Assembly (NCBI RefSeq): GCF_022809125.1
Contig: NZ_JALGBI010000001.1
Location: forward strand, 310,001 to 374,000
Direction: 5' to 3'
DNA from: Variovorax terrae
Lineage (GTDB): Bacteria > Pseudomonadota > Gammaproteobacteria > Burkholderiales > Burkholderiaceae_C
DNA length: 64,000 nt
How positions within the stretch are numbered: the stretch's first letter is position 1; every line of letters starts with the position of its first letter. The position numbers and the translations under genes were made by a program. The notes below the pieces were generated by a model. The model was not told where the DNA came from. It ran no database searches and worked only from the letters and a program-made list of their open reading frames with translations. Of the stretch, positions 8,260-18,332 are shown piece by piece.

Positions 8260-8490
8260 AGCTCTTCTGGCCGCGCGCAACGCGGCTTTTCTCGTCAACG
8301 CCGAAGCTCCCGATGTACGGGCAGTGGCGGCGGTGCACGATGAAACCATCGAGCCAGTGCATTCTGCAGCGTTTCCGCTGGCCGCCGCAAGGCCGCCGAA
8401 TTCCCGCAGGGGCACATGAAAATTCAAGCCGGAATTTGGCGTTGCCTGCCGGTCCGGGAAGCGGGCTTACGGCAACTAGTGGGCGAGATA
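8260..8490 (+). pseudogene. degenerate 3' remnant of rfbD (dTDP-4-dehydrorhamnose reductase)
   Basis: The 250-base gap between rfbB and rfbA sits where rfbD occurs in the usual rfbBDAC order. In one frame it encodes IEPVHSAAFPLAAARPPNSR (8348-8407), which matches the conserved RmlD C-terminal block of the type VPTSAYPTP-RPHNSRL. The same frame then meets a stop (8417-8419) and continues KFKPEFG, like the RmlD segment after NSRL. The final stretch, [10 protein letters not shown], is recovered only after a frameshift. No start codon, Rossmann domain or catalytic YxxxK is left. The region is best read as the eroded last quarter of rfbD. Confidence 0.7.
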
Positions 8491-8506
8491 ACAGCGGGAC
8501 AAAGCA

Positions 8507-9385
8507 ATGACTGAACGAAAAGGCATCATCCTTGCAGGCGGTGCAGGTACCCGGCTCCAGCCGGCGACGCTGGTCGTGAGCAAGCAACTGCTGCCGGTGT
8601 ACGACAAGCCGATGATCTACTACCCGCTCAGCACACTGATGCTGGCGGGCATCACGGACATTCTCATCATTAGCACACCGCAGGACACGCCTCGCTTCCA
8701 GCAACTGCTGGGAGACGGCTCGCAATGGGGCCTCAATCTTCAGTACGCGGTGCAGCCAAGCCCCGACGGCCTGGCGCAGGCTTTCATCATCGGTGAGGAA
8801 TTCATCGGGAAGTCCACCTGCGCGCTGGTGCTCGGCGACAACATCTTTTACGGCAACAGTTTTGCCGGCCTGCTCGGCGAGGCAGATGCCCGCCAGCATG
8901 GAGCGACGGTGTTCGCCTATCACGTGCACGACCCGGAGCGGTACGGGGTCGTCGCATTCGACGCCTCGGGCAAGGCGACGAGCATCGAGGAAAAGCCTGC
9001 CCAGCCCAAGAGCCATCACGCAGTTACCGGGCTTTATTTCTACGATAACGACGTGATTGGCATCGCCAAATCGATCAAACCCAGCGCGCGGGGCGAACTC
9101 GAGATCACGAGCGTCAATCAGCACTATCTGCAAGCCGGTAACCTGAATGTACAAATCATGGCGCGCGGCTATGCCTGGCTGGATACTGGCACGCACGACA
9201 GCCTTCTGGAAGCTGGGCAGTTCATAGCAACGCTGGAACGCCGGCAGGGACTGAAAATTGCGTGCCTAGAGGAGATTGCGCTGCGTAACGGCCTTATTGA
9301 CAAGGCCCAGGTGGAGAAGCTTGCCGCTCCGATGAAGAAGAACGAGTACGGGCAATATCTGCTGCGCCTCATCAATGAGATTTGA
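8507..9385 (+). CDS. rfbA: glucose-1-phosphate thymidylyltransferase
   Basis: The 292-residue protein starts [20 protein letters not shown], the nucleotide-binding signature, then shows [20 protein letters not shown] and LGDNIFYG (sugar/metal site), with [20 protein letters not shown] further on. All are typical of RmlA of about 290 residues. It makes dTDP-glucose from dTTP and glucose-1-phosphate, feeding RfbB. It is intact although rfbD and rfbC around it are damaged, so dTDP-4-keto-6-deoxyglucose may still be produced, or the rest of the pathway lies elsewhere in the genome. Its stop overlaps the rfbC-derived frame. Confidence 0.96.
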   Translation: MTERKGIILAGGAGTRLQPATLVVSKQLLPVYDKPMIYYPLSTLMLAGITDILIISTPQDTPRFQQLLGDGSQWGLNLQYAVQPSPDGLAQAFIIGEEFIGKSTCALVLGDNIFYGNSFAGLLGEADARQHGATVFAYHVHDPERYGVVAFDASGKATSIEEKPAQPKSHHAVTGLYFYDNDVIGIAKSIKPSARGELEITSVNQHYLQAGNLNVQIMARGYAWLDTGTHDSLLEAGQFIATLERRQGLKIACLEEIALRNGLIDKAQVEKLAAPMKKNEYGQYLLRLINEI

Positions 9386-9393
9386 ACTGCTTC

Positions 9394-9627
9394 ATGAAAG
9401 TTACCACCGTAGACATTCCGGGCTCACTTTTGCTGGAGCCTTGCGTATTCGGTGACGCTCGCGGGTTCTTCACGGAAAGCTTCAACCGCAGGGTCTTTTC
9501 TGAAGCAACGGGGGCCAACCCGGTGTTTGTGCAGGACAACCACCCGCGCTCACAGCAGAACGAGCCGTGCGGCATGGATTACCAGGTGGCGCAGACGCAA
9601 GGCAAGGCGATCCGCGAGGTGCGCGGC
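9394..9627 (+). pseudogene. truncated rfbC (dTDP-4-dehydrorhamnose 3,5-epimerase) 5' part
   Basis: The first 78 codons read as RfbC: VFGDARGFFTESFNRRVF, VQDNHPRSQQN and QTQGKAIREVRG align with the RmlC N-terminus. An intact enzyme has about 180 residues, so over half is missing. Where RmlC has the substrate-binding RGLHYQ block with its catalytic His, this sequence reads CGMDYQ, so Arg and His are lost. The fragment cannot be an active epimerase. It runs in frame, without a stop, into a complete glycosyltransferase. Confidence 0.82.
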
Positions 9628-10803
9628 CGCCCGTTGCGCGTTCTTGAATTCGGTCGGTTCTGGAACGATCAACACGGCGGTGTCGAGCGCCACGTGTCCG
9701 AACTGTGTACGGGGCTGGCGGCTCAGGGCTTCGACATCGTCAACCTCGTGGCATCGGAAAACCTGAAGAGAGGGGATAAGGTGGAGCACGGTTTTCGTGT
9801 CGTGCAAGCGCCGTCGTTCGGAAAGTTGTTCAGTACGGCAATGTCGCCTGCTTTGTTGCTGAAGGCGGCGAAATTGCACCGGGAGACGCCGTTCGACCTT
9901 TTCCATCTGCATTTTCCCGATCCGCTCACGCATGCGGCGTCCTTGATGCTTCCTGCGAGCGTCCCGCGAGTCATCACCTGGCATAGCGACATCGTGAAGC
10001 AAAAGCGCCTCTTCAAACTTTACGGACCATTCCTGCGGCGCGAGGTCTTGCGCTCGCAGGCGGTGGTGGCGGCGACGCAGGCGCATTTCGATTCGTCGAC
10101 GCAGATCCCGGCCGCGCTTCCGGCCTCGAAGCGCCATGTCATCCCGTACGGAATGGACTACGCGAAGCTGGCGCTAGACGAAAGGACATCGCGCCTGCGC
10201 GACGAGCTTCGTGCGATGGCCGGGATGGCGGACGTCGGCGGCGCGCCGCGCAAGATTGTCTTCGCTCTAGGACGCCACGTGTACTACAAGGGCTTCGACG
10301 TTCTCCTAAAGGCCATGAAGCACTGCGATGCCTTCCTGATCCTCGGTGGAGACGGCCCTATGCGGCCGGAATTGCATGCGCTCGCCGAGTCGCTCGACTT
10401 GCGCAATCGCGTGTACTTCAGCGGACGCATCGCCGAGGAGGACCTCGCGGCCTACTTCAACGCATGCGATGTGTTCTGCCTTTCGTCAGTGACGCAAATT
10501 GAAGCTTTCGGTCTTGTCCAGCTCGAAGCCATGGCCTGCGGCAAACCGGTGGTGTGTACGCGCTTGGGCACTGGCGTGAACGTGGTCAACGTGGAAGGTG
10601 TCACGGGCCTTGCCGTTGAGCCGGGAGACGCCGCGGCACTGGGTGAGTGTCTTGAGGGATTGCTGTGCAATGACGGCTTGCGCGAACGGCTGGGTGCACA
10701 GGCGCGCAGTTGGGCCCGCGACGAATATTCGCTCGACGCCATGGTGCGTCGTCACATTGCCCTCTACGAAGACATCGGCGACTCCGCAAGGCCCCACCGA
10801 TGA
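9394..10803 (+). CDS. GT4 glycosyltransferase with N-terminal RfbC fragment (in-frame fusion)
   Basis: The frame of 469 residues from ATG 9394 (a TTG at 9382 is also possible) carries the dead RfbC fragment (1-78) and then a complete GT-B fold enzyme from RPLRVLEFGRFWNDQHGGVE onward. Landmarks are GGVERHV, HLHFPDP, WHSDIVKQKRL, VIPYGMDY, GRHVYYKGFDVLL and the retaining GT4 motif EAFGLVQLE (Glu370, Glu378). Independent starts for the transferase alone exist at ATG 9574 or GTG 9619. It probably adds a mannose- or rhamnose-type residue to the O-chain on the cytoplasmic side. Its stop overlaps the next ATG (ATGA, 10800-10803), so the two genes are translationally coupled. Confidence 0.85.
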   Translation: MKVTTVDIPGSLLLEPCVFGDARGFFTESFNRRVFSEATGANPVFVQDNHPRSQQNEPCGMDYQVAQTQGKAIREVRGRPLRVLEFGRFWNDQHGGVERHVSELCTGLAAQGFDIVNLVASENLKRGDKVEHGFRVVQAPSFGKLFSTAMSPALLLKAAKLHRETPFDLFHLHFPDPLTHAASLMLPASVPRVITWHSDIVKQKRLFKLYGPFLRREVLRSQAVVAATQAHFDSSTQIPAALPASKRHVIPYGMDYAKLALDERTSRLRDELRAMAGMADVGGAPRKIVFALGRHVYYKGFDVLLKAMKHCDAFLILGGDGPMRPELHALAESLDLRNRVYFSGRIAEEDLAAYFNACDVFCLSSVTQIEAFGLVQLEAMACGKPVVCTRLGTGVNVVNVEGVTGLAVEPGDAAALGECLEGLLCNDGLRERLGAQARSWARDEYSLDAMVRRHIALYEDIGDSARPHR

Positions 10804-11906
10804 AACAGAACAAGATCGAGTTCGCCAATTCCCTGCGGGGAATCGCGGCGCTCATGGTGATGTTGGCCCATTTATACGGCGTGTTCTGGATTGACCGTGC
10901 AACTGTTGCCATGCTCACGTTTTCGCCTGCGCTGCCTACATCAGCGGCTACACCCTGGTATATAAGCCTCTTATGGAAAGTGCCTGACTTCAGCTGGGGG
11001 CTGCTGGGCGTAGGCATCTTTTTCCTCGTCAGCGGGTTTGTCATCCCTTTCTCACTCACTAGTCTCAGTGCGGGTAAATTTCTTCTTGGCCGGGCATTTC
11101 GGCTTATGCCGACCTATGCGGCAGGTTTCTCGTTAACTTTGTTGGGCGCCTACCTGAGCACCTGCTACTTTTCTTCGACCTGGGACTATCAGCCACATGA
11201 AGTGCTGGTTCACTATGTTCCTGGATTGAGGGATATTGTTGGAACCCGAGGCTTCGACGCCGCGATCTGGACGCTGGAGATTGAAGTCAAGTTTTACTTG
11301 GTATGTGCACTTGCTATCGCTTGGTTCAGACGCCAGTCCAAACTCGTTTTTTTCCTACCGATTGTGCTGGGTGTCCTGGCTTTCGCGTGCAGCTTCTGGC
11401 TCAGGAGCTTCAACACTGGCGAGGGCACCCTCCACCGACTGATGCTGGTCGCCATATTCAATTGCCAGTACATAATTTTCATGTTCGTGGGCGTGACCGT
11501 GAACTACCTTTACCAGGGTGCATTACGGGATGGACCCGCGTATGTGTTGATCGCCTGCCTGCTATTTCTTTTTGCAGTGGTCTGGGCCGCTGGCCCTTAC
11601 GCTTGGTCGTTTGCCCAACTTTGGAACTATGCTCTAGCGGTCCCTATATTCCTGCTCGCATTCGTCTTCCCTCAGTATTTGCGATCCAGTCGATTGCTGG
11701 ATTTCCTTGCTGCGATCAGCTACCCGCTCTATGTGTCTCATGCGGTGTTCGGCTTTTTCGTGCTTCGCTGGCTGATTGATCACGGAGTACGGCCGTCGCT
11801 ATCCCTTTTGTTTGTATCAGTACTGAGTATCTTTATGGCATGGGTGATTCACCGTACCGTCGAAGAACCCACTCACTCATTTGGCCGGAGGGTGGCGAAA
11901 AATTGA
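10800..11906 (+). CDS. acyltransferase family 3 membrane protein (O-acetyltransferase)
   Basis: The 368-residue protein starts MKQNKIEFANSLRGIAALMV; SLRGIAALMVMLAHLYG is the hallmark of acyltransferase_3/OafA-type proteins, including the conserved His in transmembrane helix 1 (LAHLYG). GIFFLVSGFVIPFSL and GRAFRLMPTY follow as usual. I count about ten hydrophobic helices. It should acetylate (or otherwise acylate) the polysaccharide across the inner membrane. The ATG overlaps the glycosyltransferase stop. Base composition is clearly more AT-rich than its flanks, with many TTT/TTC and ATT codons, suggesting separate acquisition. Confidence 0.9.
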   Translation: MKQNKIEFANSLRGIAALMVMLAHLYGVFWIDRATVAMLTFSPALPTSAATPWYISLLWKVPDFSWGLLGVGIFFLVSGFVIPFSLTSLSAGKFLLGRAFRLMPTYAAGFSLTLLGAYLSTCYFSSTWDYQPHEVLVHYVPGLRDIVGTRGFDAAIWTLEIEVKFYLVCALAIAWFRRQSKLVFFLPIVLGVLAFACSFWLRSFNTGEGTLHRLMLVAIFNCQYIIFMFVGVTVNYLYQGALRDGPAYVLIACLLFLFAVVWAAGPYAWSFAQLWNYALAVPIFLLAFVFPQYLRSSRLLDFLAAISYPLYVSHAVFGFFVLRWLIDHGVRPSLSLLFVSVLSIFMAWVIHRTVEEPTHSFGRRVAKN

Positions 11907-11943
11907 CGAGCGTGGGCGCCTGTGTGCGATTGCAGATAACAGG

Positions 11944-13085
11944 CTAGGGCCTGCCCGCCTGGATGGCGAGACGGTAGGCTGCCATAGTGTCCGCCGCACA
12001 CTTCGGCCAGGTGAATTGCGCGCTGCGCGTCAGGGCCCGTGCCGACAGGTCGCCGTGCAAAGCGTCATCATCGACCAGCGTCTGCATGGCCTGTGAAAAT
12101 GCATCCACATCGTCGGCCGGCAACAACACGCCCGTATCACCGACCACTTCGGGAATGGAAGAGACTCGGGATGCGATCACCGGTACGCCGCAGGCCATCG
12201 CCTCCAGCGGCGGGAGCCCAAAACCTTCGTAGATGGACGGGTAGACCAGCGCCCGCGCGCCCGCAATGACGCGCATGAGATCCTCGCGCGGCAAGTAACC
12301 CAGTTGCCGTATGTGGCCGGCGCGCACCAGCGGGTCGAGTTGTTGCTCCAATGCCGAGGTCTTCCAGCCTGTCATGCCAGCCAGCACCAAGGGACACTGC
12401 GTGCGCAGCGCCAGCGGTAACTGCATGTACGCCTTCAAGGCCACGCCCAGATTCTTGCGCGGCTCCAGGGTGCCCACAGCCAGCAAGTACTGGCCATGTA
12501 CGAGGCCATGCGCTTGCAGCGCCTGTGCCGTGCCTGCTGCATCCATCGGCTGAAAAGCCGTCTCCACGCCCAGCGCGATCGACACAACGCGTGCTGGATC
12601 GAGCCTGAATTCTTCCACTACCTCATGCCTGACGAAGTCCGAATCTGTAAGGATCAAGCTGGCTCGGTCGATCGCGGGCTTGAGGTAGCGATTCATGGCC
12701 TCGATGCGGTCGCCCGGGTGCGTGTGCGGAAAGCGGAGCCACGACAGGTCATGTACCGTGACCACCGACGGGCCGTCGAACTTGAAGGCCAGATAGTTGG
12801 GCTCATGGTAAAGATCGAATCTGCCACCTTTGGCTCGCGCGTCAAAGCGTCGCTGCTGGTAAAGCCGGGCCAGAGTGCGGGAGTTAGGCAGGAAACGGCG
12901 GGCGAGGGATTTGAGCGTCCGTGCCTTGCGTGGCGCTTCTTTGGCCAGATGGTCGAGCCAGCCCGTGCCATAGAAAAGCTCGAGATCGACATCCGGCGTG
13001 GCCTGCAATTCTGTGGTCAGGTGCCAGGTGTATTGGCCGATGCCGGTCAGCGGCGACAGCAGCGAGGTGCCGTTGAGTGCCAGCT

Positions 13086-13089
<4 letters not shown>
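11944..13089 (-). CDS. GT4 family glycosyltransferase (mannosyl/rhamnosyltransferase-like)
   Basis: The 381-residue protein starts MKLALNGTSLLSPLTGIGQYTWHL, typical of GT4 enzymes with the TGIGRY-type donor loop. Further landmarks are DLYHEPNYLAFKF, VVTVHDLSWLRFP, LAVGTLEPRKNL and the retaining-transferase motif EGFGLPPLEAMACG. This subfamily is common in GDP-mannose or GDP-rhamnose dependent O-chain synthesis (WbpX/WbpY/MtfB-like), consistent with gmd/rmd immediately upstream. The start overlaps the rmd stop by four bases (ATGA), which decides against the longer frame. It is the last gene of the minus-strand arm and ends 37 bases from the convergent acyltransferase, with no clear terminator between. 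Confidence 0.9.
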
Positions 13090-15043
<1,954 letters not shown>

Positions 15044-15445
15044 TCACGGCGCTCCTCGTGGGGTTGGGGATGCGGGCGAAGTGAAAACAAACTTTCTCTG
15101 CAGGACGTAACCGAGTATGGCGAGCGGCCCTACCACGATGGCATTGGCTAGGTAGACGTTCAGGCCCAGCTGCTTGAAGAGCGCGACGCCGCCGACATTG
15201 ATTGCATACAACAGCAGGTAGACCGCCGTGAAGCGGCCGATGCGCCGCCAGTCCGAGTCCTTGAAGACGAGGCGCCCCAGCGTTTGGAAGTTGAACAGCA
15301 CGCCGGCGATGGTCGACATGGCAATGGCCCAGGCATAGGGAATGCCCATCCACACGAATAGCGAGAACACTGTGAAGCCAAAGGCGGTGTTGAAGCCGCC
15401 TACGAACAGGAAGTGGACGAACTGGTGCTGGAACAGGCGGCGCAT
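15044..15445 (-). CDS. gtrA: GtrA family membrane protein (polyprenyl-phosphate-sugar flippase)
   Basis: The 133-residue protein has four hydrophobic helices in the GtrA pattern: FVHFLFVGGFNTAFGFTVFS, then ISYAWAI-type helix 2, RIGRFTAVYLLLYAINVGGV and LGYVLQRKFVF. NFQTLGRLVFKDS and QRKFVF are family landmarks. GtrA proteins are thought to flip polyprenyl-phosphate-linked sugar for O-antigen side-branch addition. The start at 15445 (MRRLFQHQF) is chosen because the conserved N-terminus begins there. A GtrB-type transferase is encoded in the fusion gene upstream at 18333-20297 and a GT-C-like protein lies immediately upstream, together forming a plausible Gtr trio. Confidence 0.85.
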   Translation of the reverse strand: MRRLFQHQFVHFLFVGGFNTAFGFTVFSLFVWMGIPYAWAIAMSTIAGVLFNFQTLGRLVFKDSDWRRIGRFTAVYLLLYAINVGGVALFKQLGLNVYLANAIVVGPLAILGYVLQRKFVFTSPASPTPRGAP

Positions 15446-15455
15446 GAAAAGCTGC

Positions 15456-17354
15456 TTACTCCGACGGTACGAGGCGCGTGGCCAGGAAAGGGCCGAACCG
15501 GCGTTCCTCGGTGGCACGGTAGACCCTCTTGAAATCGGCGATGACGGGATCCGTGATGCGGCTGTCCTGCACAATCAGCCATCCGGGGCGCTTGAAGCGG
15601 GCGGCTCCCGCCTGCAATATCTTCACCCGGTCGGCACTGGGGACGAACGGGTAGTTGCTCAGCGGGTGCAGGCCATTCCAGACGCCGGGAACGCCATAGG
15701 CCTGGAAATTCAGCGGGCCCTCGTCGATGATCTCAAAATACTCGTTGCGGTTTTCGCGAACATACTTGATGGCTTCCACCAGTTCGGACGGATAGAGCGC
15801 GCCTTGCAGGAATGACATCTGGTGGCTCCAGGCATTCTTGGTTGCAGGCCTCATGCCTTTCCACGATGCATACCCAAAGAAGGGCAACATGGCCAAGGTA
15901 GCAGCCAACGAAGCCCGTGCGGCGTACGCGGCCAATGGTGCTTCACGCCCGTTACCTACCAAGACGCAAAGCAGCATCACGGCAGGTGGCATAAGGTTGA
16001 TGATGTTGTTGTCATGGCTGCGGCCGAGATAGTACGAGGCACAGGCGGCGAGGCACAGGGCAGACAGGCGGATGATGCGTTTGTCGGCCGCGGCAATGCG
16101 CGAAGATTGCAGCGCACACCCGGCCACGCAGAAAACGAATAGCAGCCATACGATGGGGCCTGCCCAGTTGACCGGCATGGCGCCGGGCGGGAACAGTGCG
16201 TAAAGCACATACAGGCGCGGGGAAGGAGGCACTCCGAAAGCTGTGAAGTAGGCTAACCACCAGAGACCGACCAGTACCAGCACCGCTGCGAGCGCCTGGA
16301 CGGCAACACGTAACACCTGCGCGGCGGCCTGCTGGGGAGTTTGGTAGGCATCTACGGCAAGACGCGACGGCCAGTAGATCACGAAGGCGTAAAAAGCGGC
16401 TTCCACGGACCACAGCGTGCAGACGGCCCACGCGGCAAAGGCAATTTTGTGCCGCGCGGGAAATCGTACCAGGAGCCAGAGCAACACGAAGGCCGGGACG
16501 AAACGAAGCGCGAAAGTGGACGGCGTCGTCATCGCGCTGCTTACATCATTGGGCGAAGCAATCCACAACATGCATGCAACAGCCCCCGCACAACCTGCAG
16601 CTAGCGATGCAAATGCACTTTTCAGTGGGTGCACGGCCAGCAAGCAAAAGTCCACTACTACTGCGACGCCGACGAGGCTCATCAACGCGACGATGTGCTG
16701 CATGCCGTCAAAGCCTTTTTTTACAGGTATCAGCGACAGCAGCGCAGTCGGGCCGGCACCGTACTGTATCGGGACATCATGAAAGGGAATCAATCCGGCC
16801 TTGATGGTTTCGACAGGCCCCCAATAGGCGCCCCAATGGTGCCACGCAACAAGCCATTGGCTACGTGTTTCGAAGCCACCGTATCGCATCAAGGCCCAGG
16901 AGGCTGCGACAAGCAGCACGACAATTACCGCGTGGACAACTTTCCCGGGTGCCAGTAAGCCCGGTAGGCCCAGTGCCAGCGCGAAACCGCTCCATACGAG
17001 TAGCGAAATGTTGATTTGGCGCCGCGGCAAGTCGATGGACGGCACCCACCACAGGATAAGAAGCGCGCAGATGCATGAGCAGAAAATCGTGAGTGCTGCT
17101 GCCGTCGATGCCTTGCTGCGCATCGTTGCCAAAAAAACTGTCGCACTCAAAATGGGTAGCGCACTCCATTGCCACCCGGTTCCCAACCGTGGTGTTGCCA
17201 CCCATGCAACTGCTGCCGTAGCCAGTACCAGGACCGGCAAATGCCATCGGGCAAACCGCCCCAGTCCGGCTGCTGTTGCTGCATTCCAGGGCACGACGGA
17301 GAAGAACAGCAACAGGCAGAGATAACCCGCCAGAAGTGGAAGCTTGCCGTCCAT
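15456..17354 (-). CDS. polytopic membrane protein, GT-C glycosyltransferase-like, unknown
   Basis: The 632-residue protein has roughly 12 to 14 hydrophobic helices and then a hydrophilic C-terminal segment of about 110 residues (MRPATKNAWSHQMSFLQG to the end) predicted on the outside. A conserved-looking loop, VETIKAGLIPFHDVPIQYG, sits before a membrane helix; HDV-QYG-type loops occur in uncharacterised GT-C-fold proteins. I recognise no named family. Its place between gtrA (10 bases away) and a methyltransferase suggests it could be the periplasmic transferase that moves a sugar from polyprenyl phosphate to the chain. That role is inferred from context, not motif. Confidence 0.6.
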   Translation of the reverse strand: MDGKLPLLAGYLCLLLFFSVVPWNAATAAGLGRFARWHLPVLVLATAAVAWVATPRLGTGWQWSALPILSATVFLATMRSKASTAAALTIFCSCICALLILWWVPSIDLPRRQINISLLVWSGFALALGLPGLLAPGKVVHAVIVVLLVAASWALMRYGGFETRSQWLVAWHHWGAYWGPVETIKAGLIPFHDVPIQYGAGPTALLSLIPVKKGFDGMQHIVALMSLVGVAVVVDFCLLAVHPLKSAFASLAAGCAGAVACMLWIASPNDVSSAMTTPSTFALRFVPAFVLLWLLVRFPARHKIAFAAWAVCTLWSVEAAFYAFVIYWPSRLAVDAYQTPQQAAAQVLRVAVQALAAVLVLVGLWWLAYFTAFGVPPSPRLYVLYALFPPGAMPVNWAGPIVWLLFVFCVAGCALQSSRIAAADKRIIRLSALCLAACASYYLGRSHDNNIINLMPPAVMLLCVLVGNGREAPLAAYAARASLAATLAMLPFFGYASWKGMRPATKNAWSHQMSFLQGALYPSELVEAIKYVRENRNEYFEIIDEGPLNFQAYGVPGVWNGLHPLSNYPFVPSADRVKILQAGAARFKRPGWLIVQDSRITDPVIADFKRVYRATEERRFGPFLATRLVPSE

Positions 17355-17400
17355 GTTCGGTCCCTTGGCTACCGGGCCACACGGGTCGTGGTGGCGCGCA

Positions 17401-18306
17401 TCACACCTTGCGGTAACCCGCCGCGATGGTGTTGCCCACGTTGAAGGACAGCTTCTGCCGTCCGAGCGCGTTGCCCGACAGGAAGGCTCCTATGCGTGAC
17501 TTCAGCGCTTGGGGCAGCGGCAGCAGCCGTGCCCAATAGCGCAGGGAGTAACGGTTGGCAAAGCGCTCGGCCTGCACGTCCACCAGGCCGCTGGTACGGA
17601 ACAGGTAGGAGATGCTTTTGGTCGAGAACAGCTGCATGTGCTCGATGTCGATGATGGGCGACTTCTTGCCCAGCACACGGTTGACCCAACTGGTGTAGTC
17701 GTGCGTGACAGTGACGAAGGCGCCACCCGGCTTGAGCAGCCGCAGCGCCGCGTCCGATACGGACTTCGGGTCCAGCACGTGCTCCATGGTCATGAAGCAG
17801 CAGATGAGGTCAAAAGAGGCGGGCTCGAAGTCGGACTCAACGAAAATGCCTTCGCGAATCCAGGGTTTGCGATGCTCTGGCGCGCTGGCAATGGCCTGCA
17901 CTGAGGGCTCCACGCCCACCAGCTCGGCGAAGCCCTCATTCTTCAGGCGCTCCAGGAAGACCGCAGTGCCGGTGCCGATCTCCAGCGCGCGCTTGCGCTC
18001 GGGCAGGCGTGCCAGCACGGACCTGATGGCGTGAATGTAGGCTGCAGCGGCATCGTTGCCTTCTTCGGCGCTGTCGTAGTCCGCCTGGTGGTAGGCCTGC
18101 GCCAAGGCGTCCTGCGAGGGCGGGGCATCCACGTAGACCAGGTCGCAGGTAGGGCAGCGCATGAACCGGTGGCACATGTACTCGGGTTCCTTGCGCGACG
18201 CAAAGCTCAGGCCGGTGATGCGCGACTGGTCGATGTTTTCCTCAAGGAAGACTTCGGCCTTGCCAGGGGGGGTGTCGCAGACGGGGCAGTTTCGGGTGGT
18301 GGCCAT
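17401..18306 (-). CDS. class I SAM-dependent methyltransferase with N-terminal zinc ribbon
   Basis: The 301-residue protein has an N-terminal four-cysteine zinc motif (CPVC at 8-11 and CPTC about 40 residues later). The SAM-binding Rossmann core is LEIGTGTAVFLERL (motif I), VGVEPS, FDLICCFMTMEHVLDP and LLKPGGAFVTVTHDY. It is shorter than TylC3-type sugar C-methyltransferases, lacking their third domain. It is likely to methylate a sugar of the polysaccharide or its chain end; O- versus C-methylation cannot be decided. It lies between the epimerase-GtrB fusion and the GT-C-like gene with small gaps, so it belongs to the same transcript. Confidence 0.85.
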   Translation of the reverse strand: MATTRNCPVCDTPPGKAEVFLEENIDQSRITGLSFASRKEPEYMCHRFMRCPTCDLVYVDAPPSQDALAQAYHQADYDSAEEGNDAAAAYIHAIRSVLARLPERKRALEIGTGTAVFLERLKNEGFAELVGVEPSVQAIASAPEHRKPWIREGIFVESDFEPASFDLICCFMTMEHVLDPKSVSDAALRLLKPGGAFVTVTHDYTSWVNRVLGKKSPIIDIEHMQLFSTKSISYLFRTSGLVDVQAERFANRYSLRYWARLLPLPQALKSRIGAFLSGNALGRQKLSFNVGNTIAAGYRKV

Positions 18307-18332
18307 GGCGGTGCGGATAAACGGGCGGTGGG

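Noticed and set aside
16341..16804. Plus-strand frames within the membrane-protein gene
   Set aside because: They have no family similarity and lie opposite continuous hydrophobic helices of the minus-strand protein.
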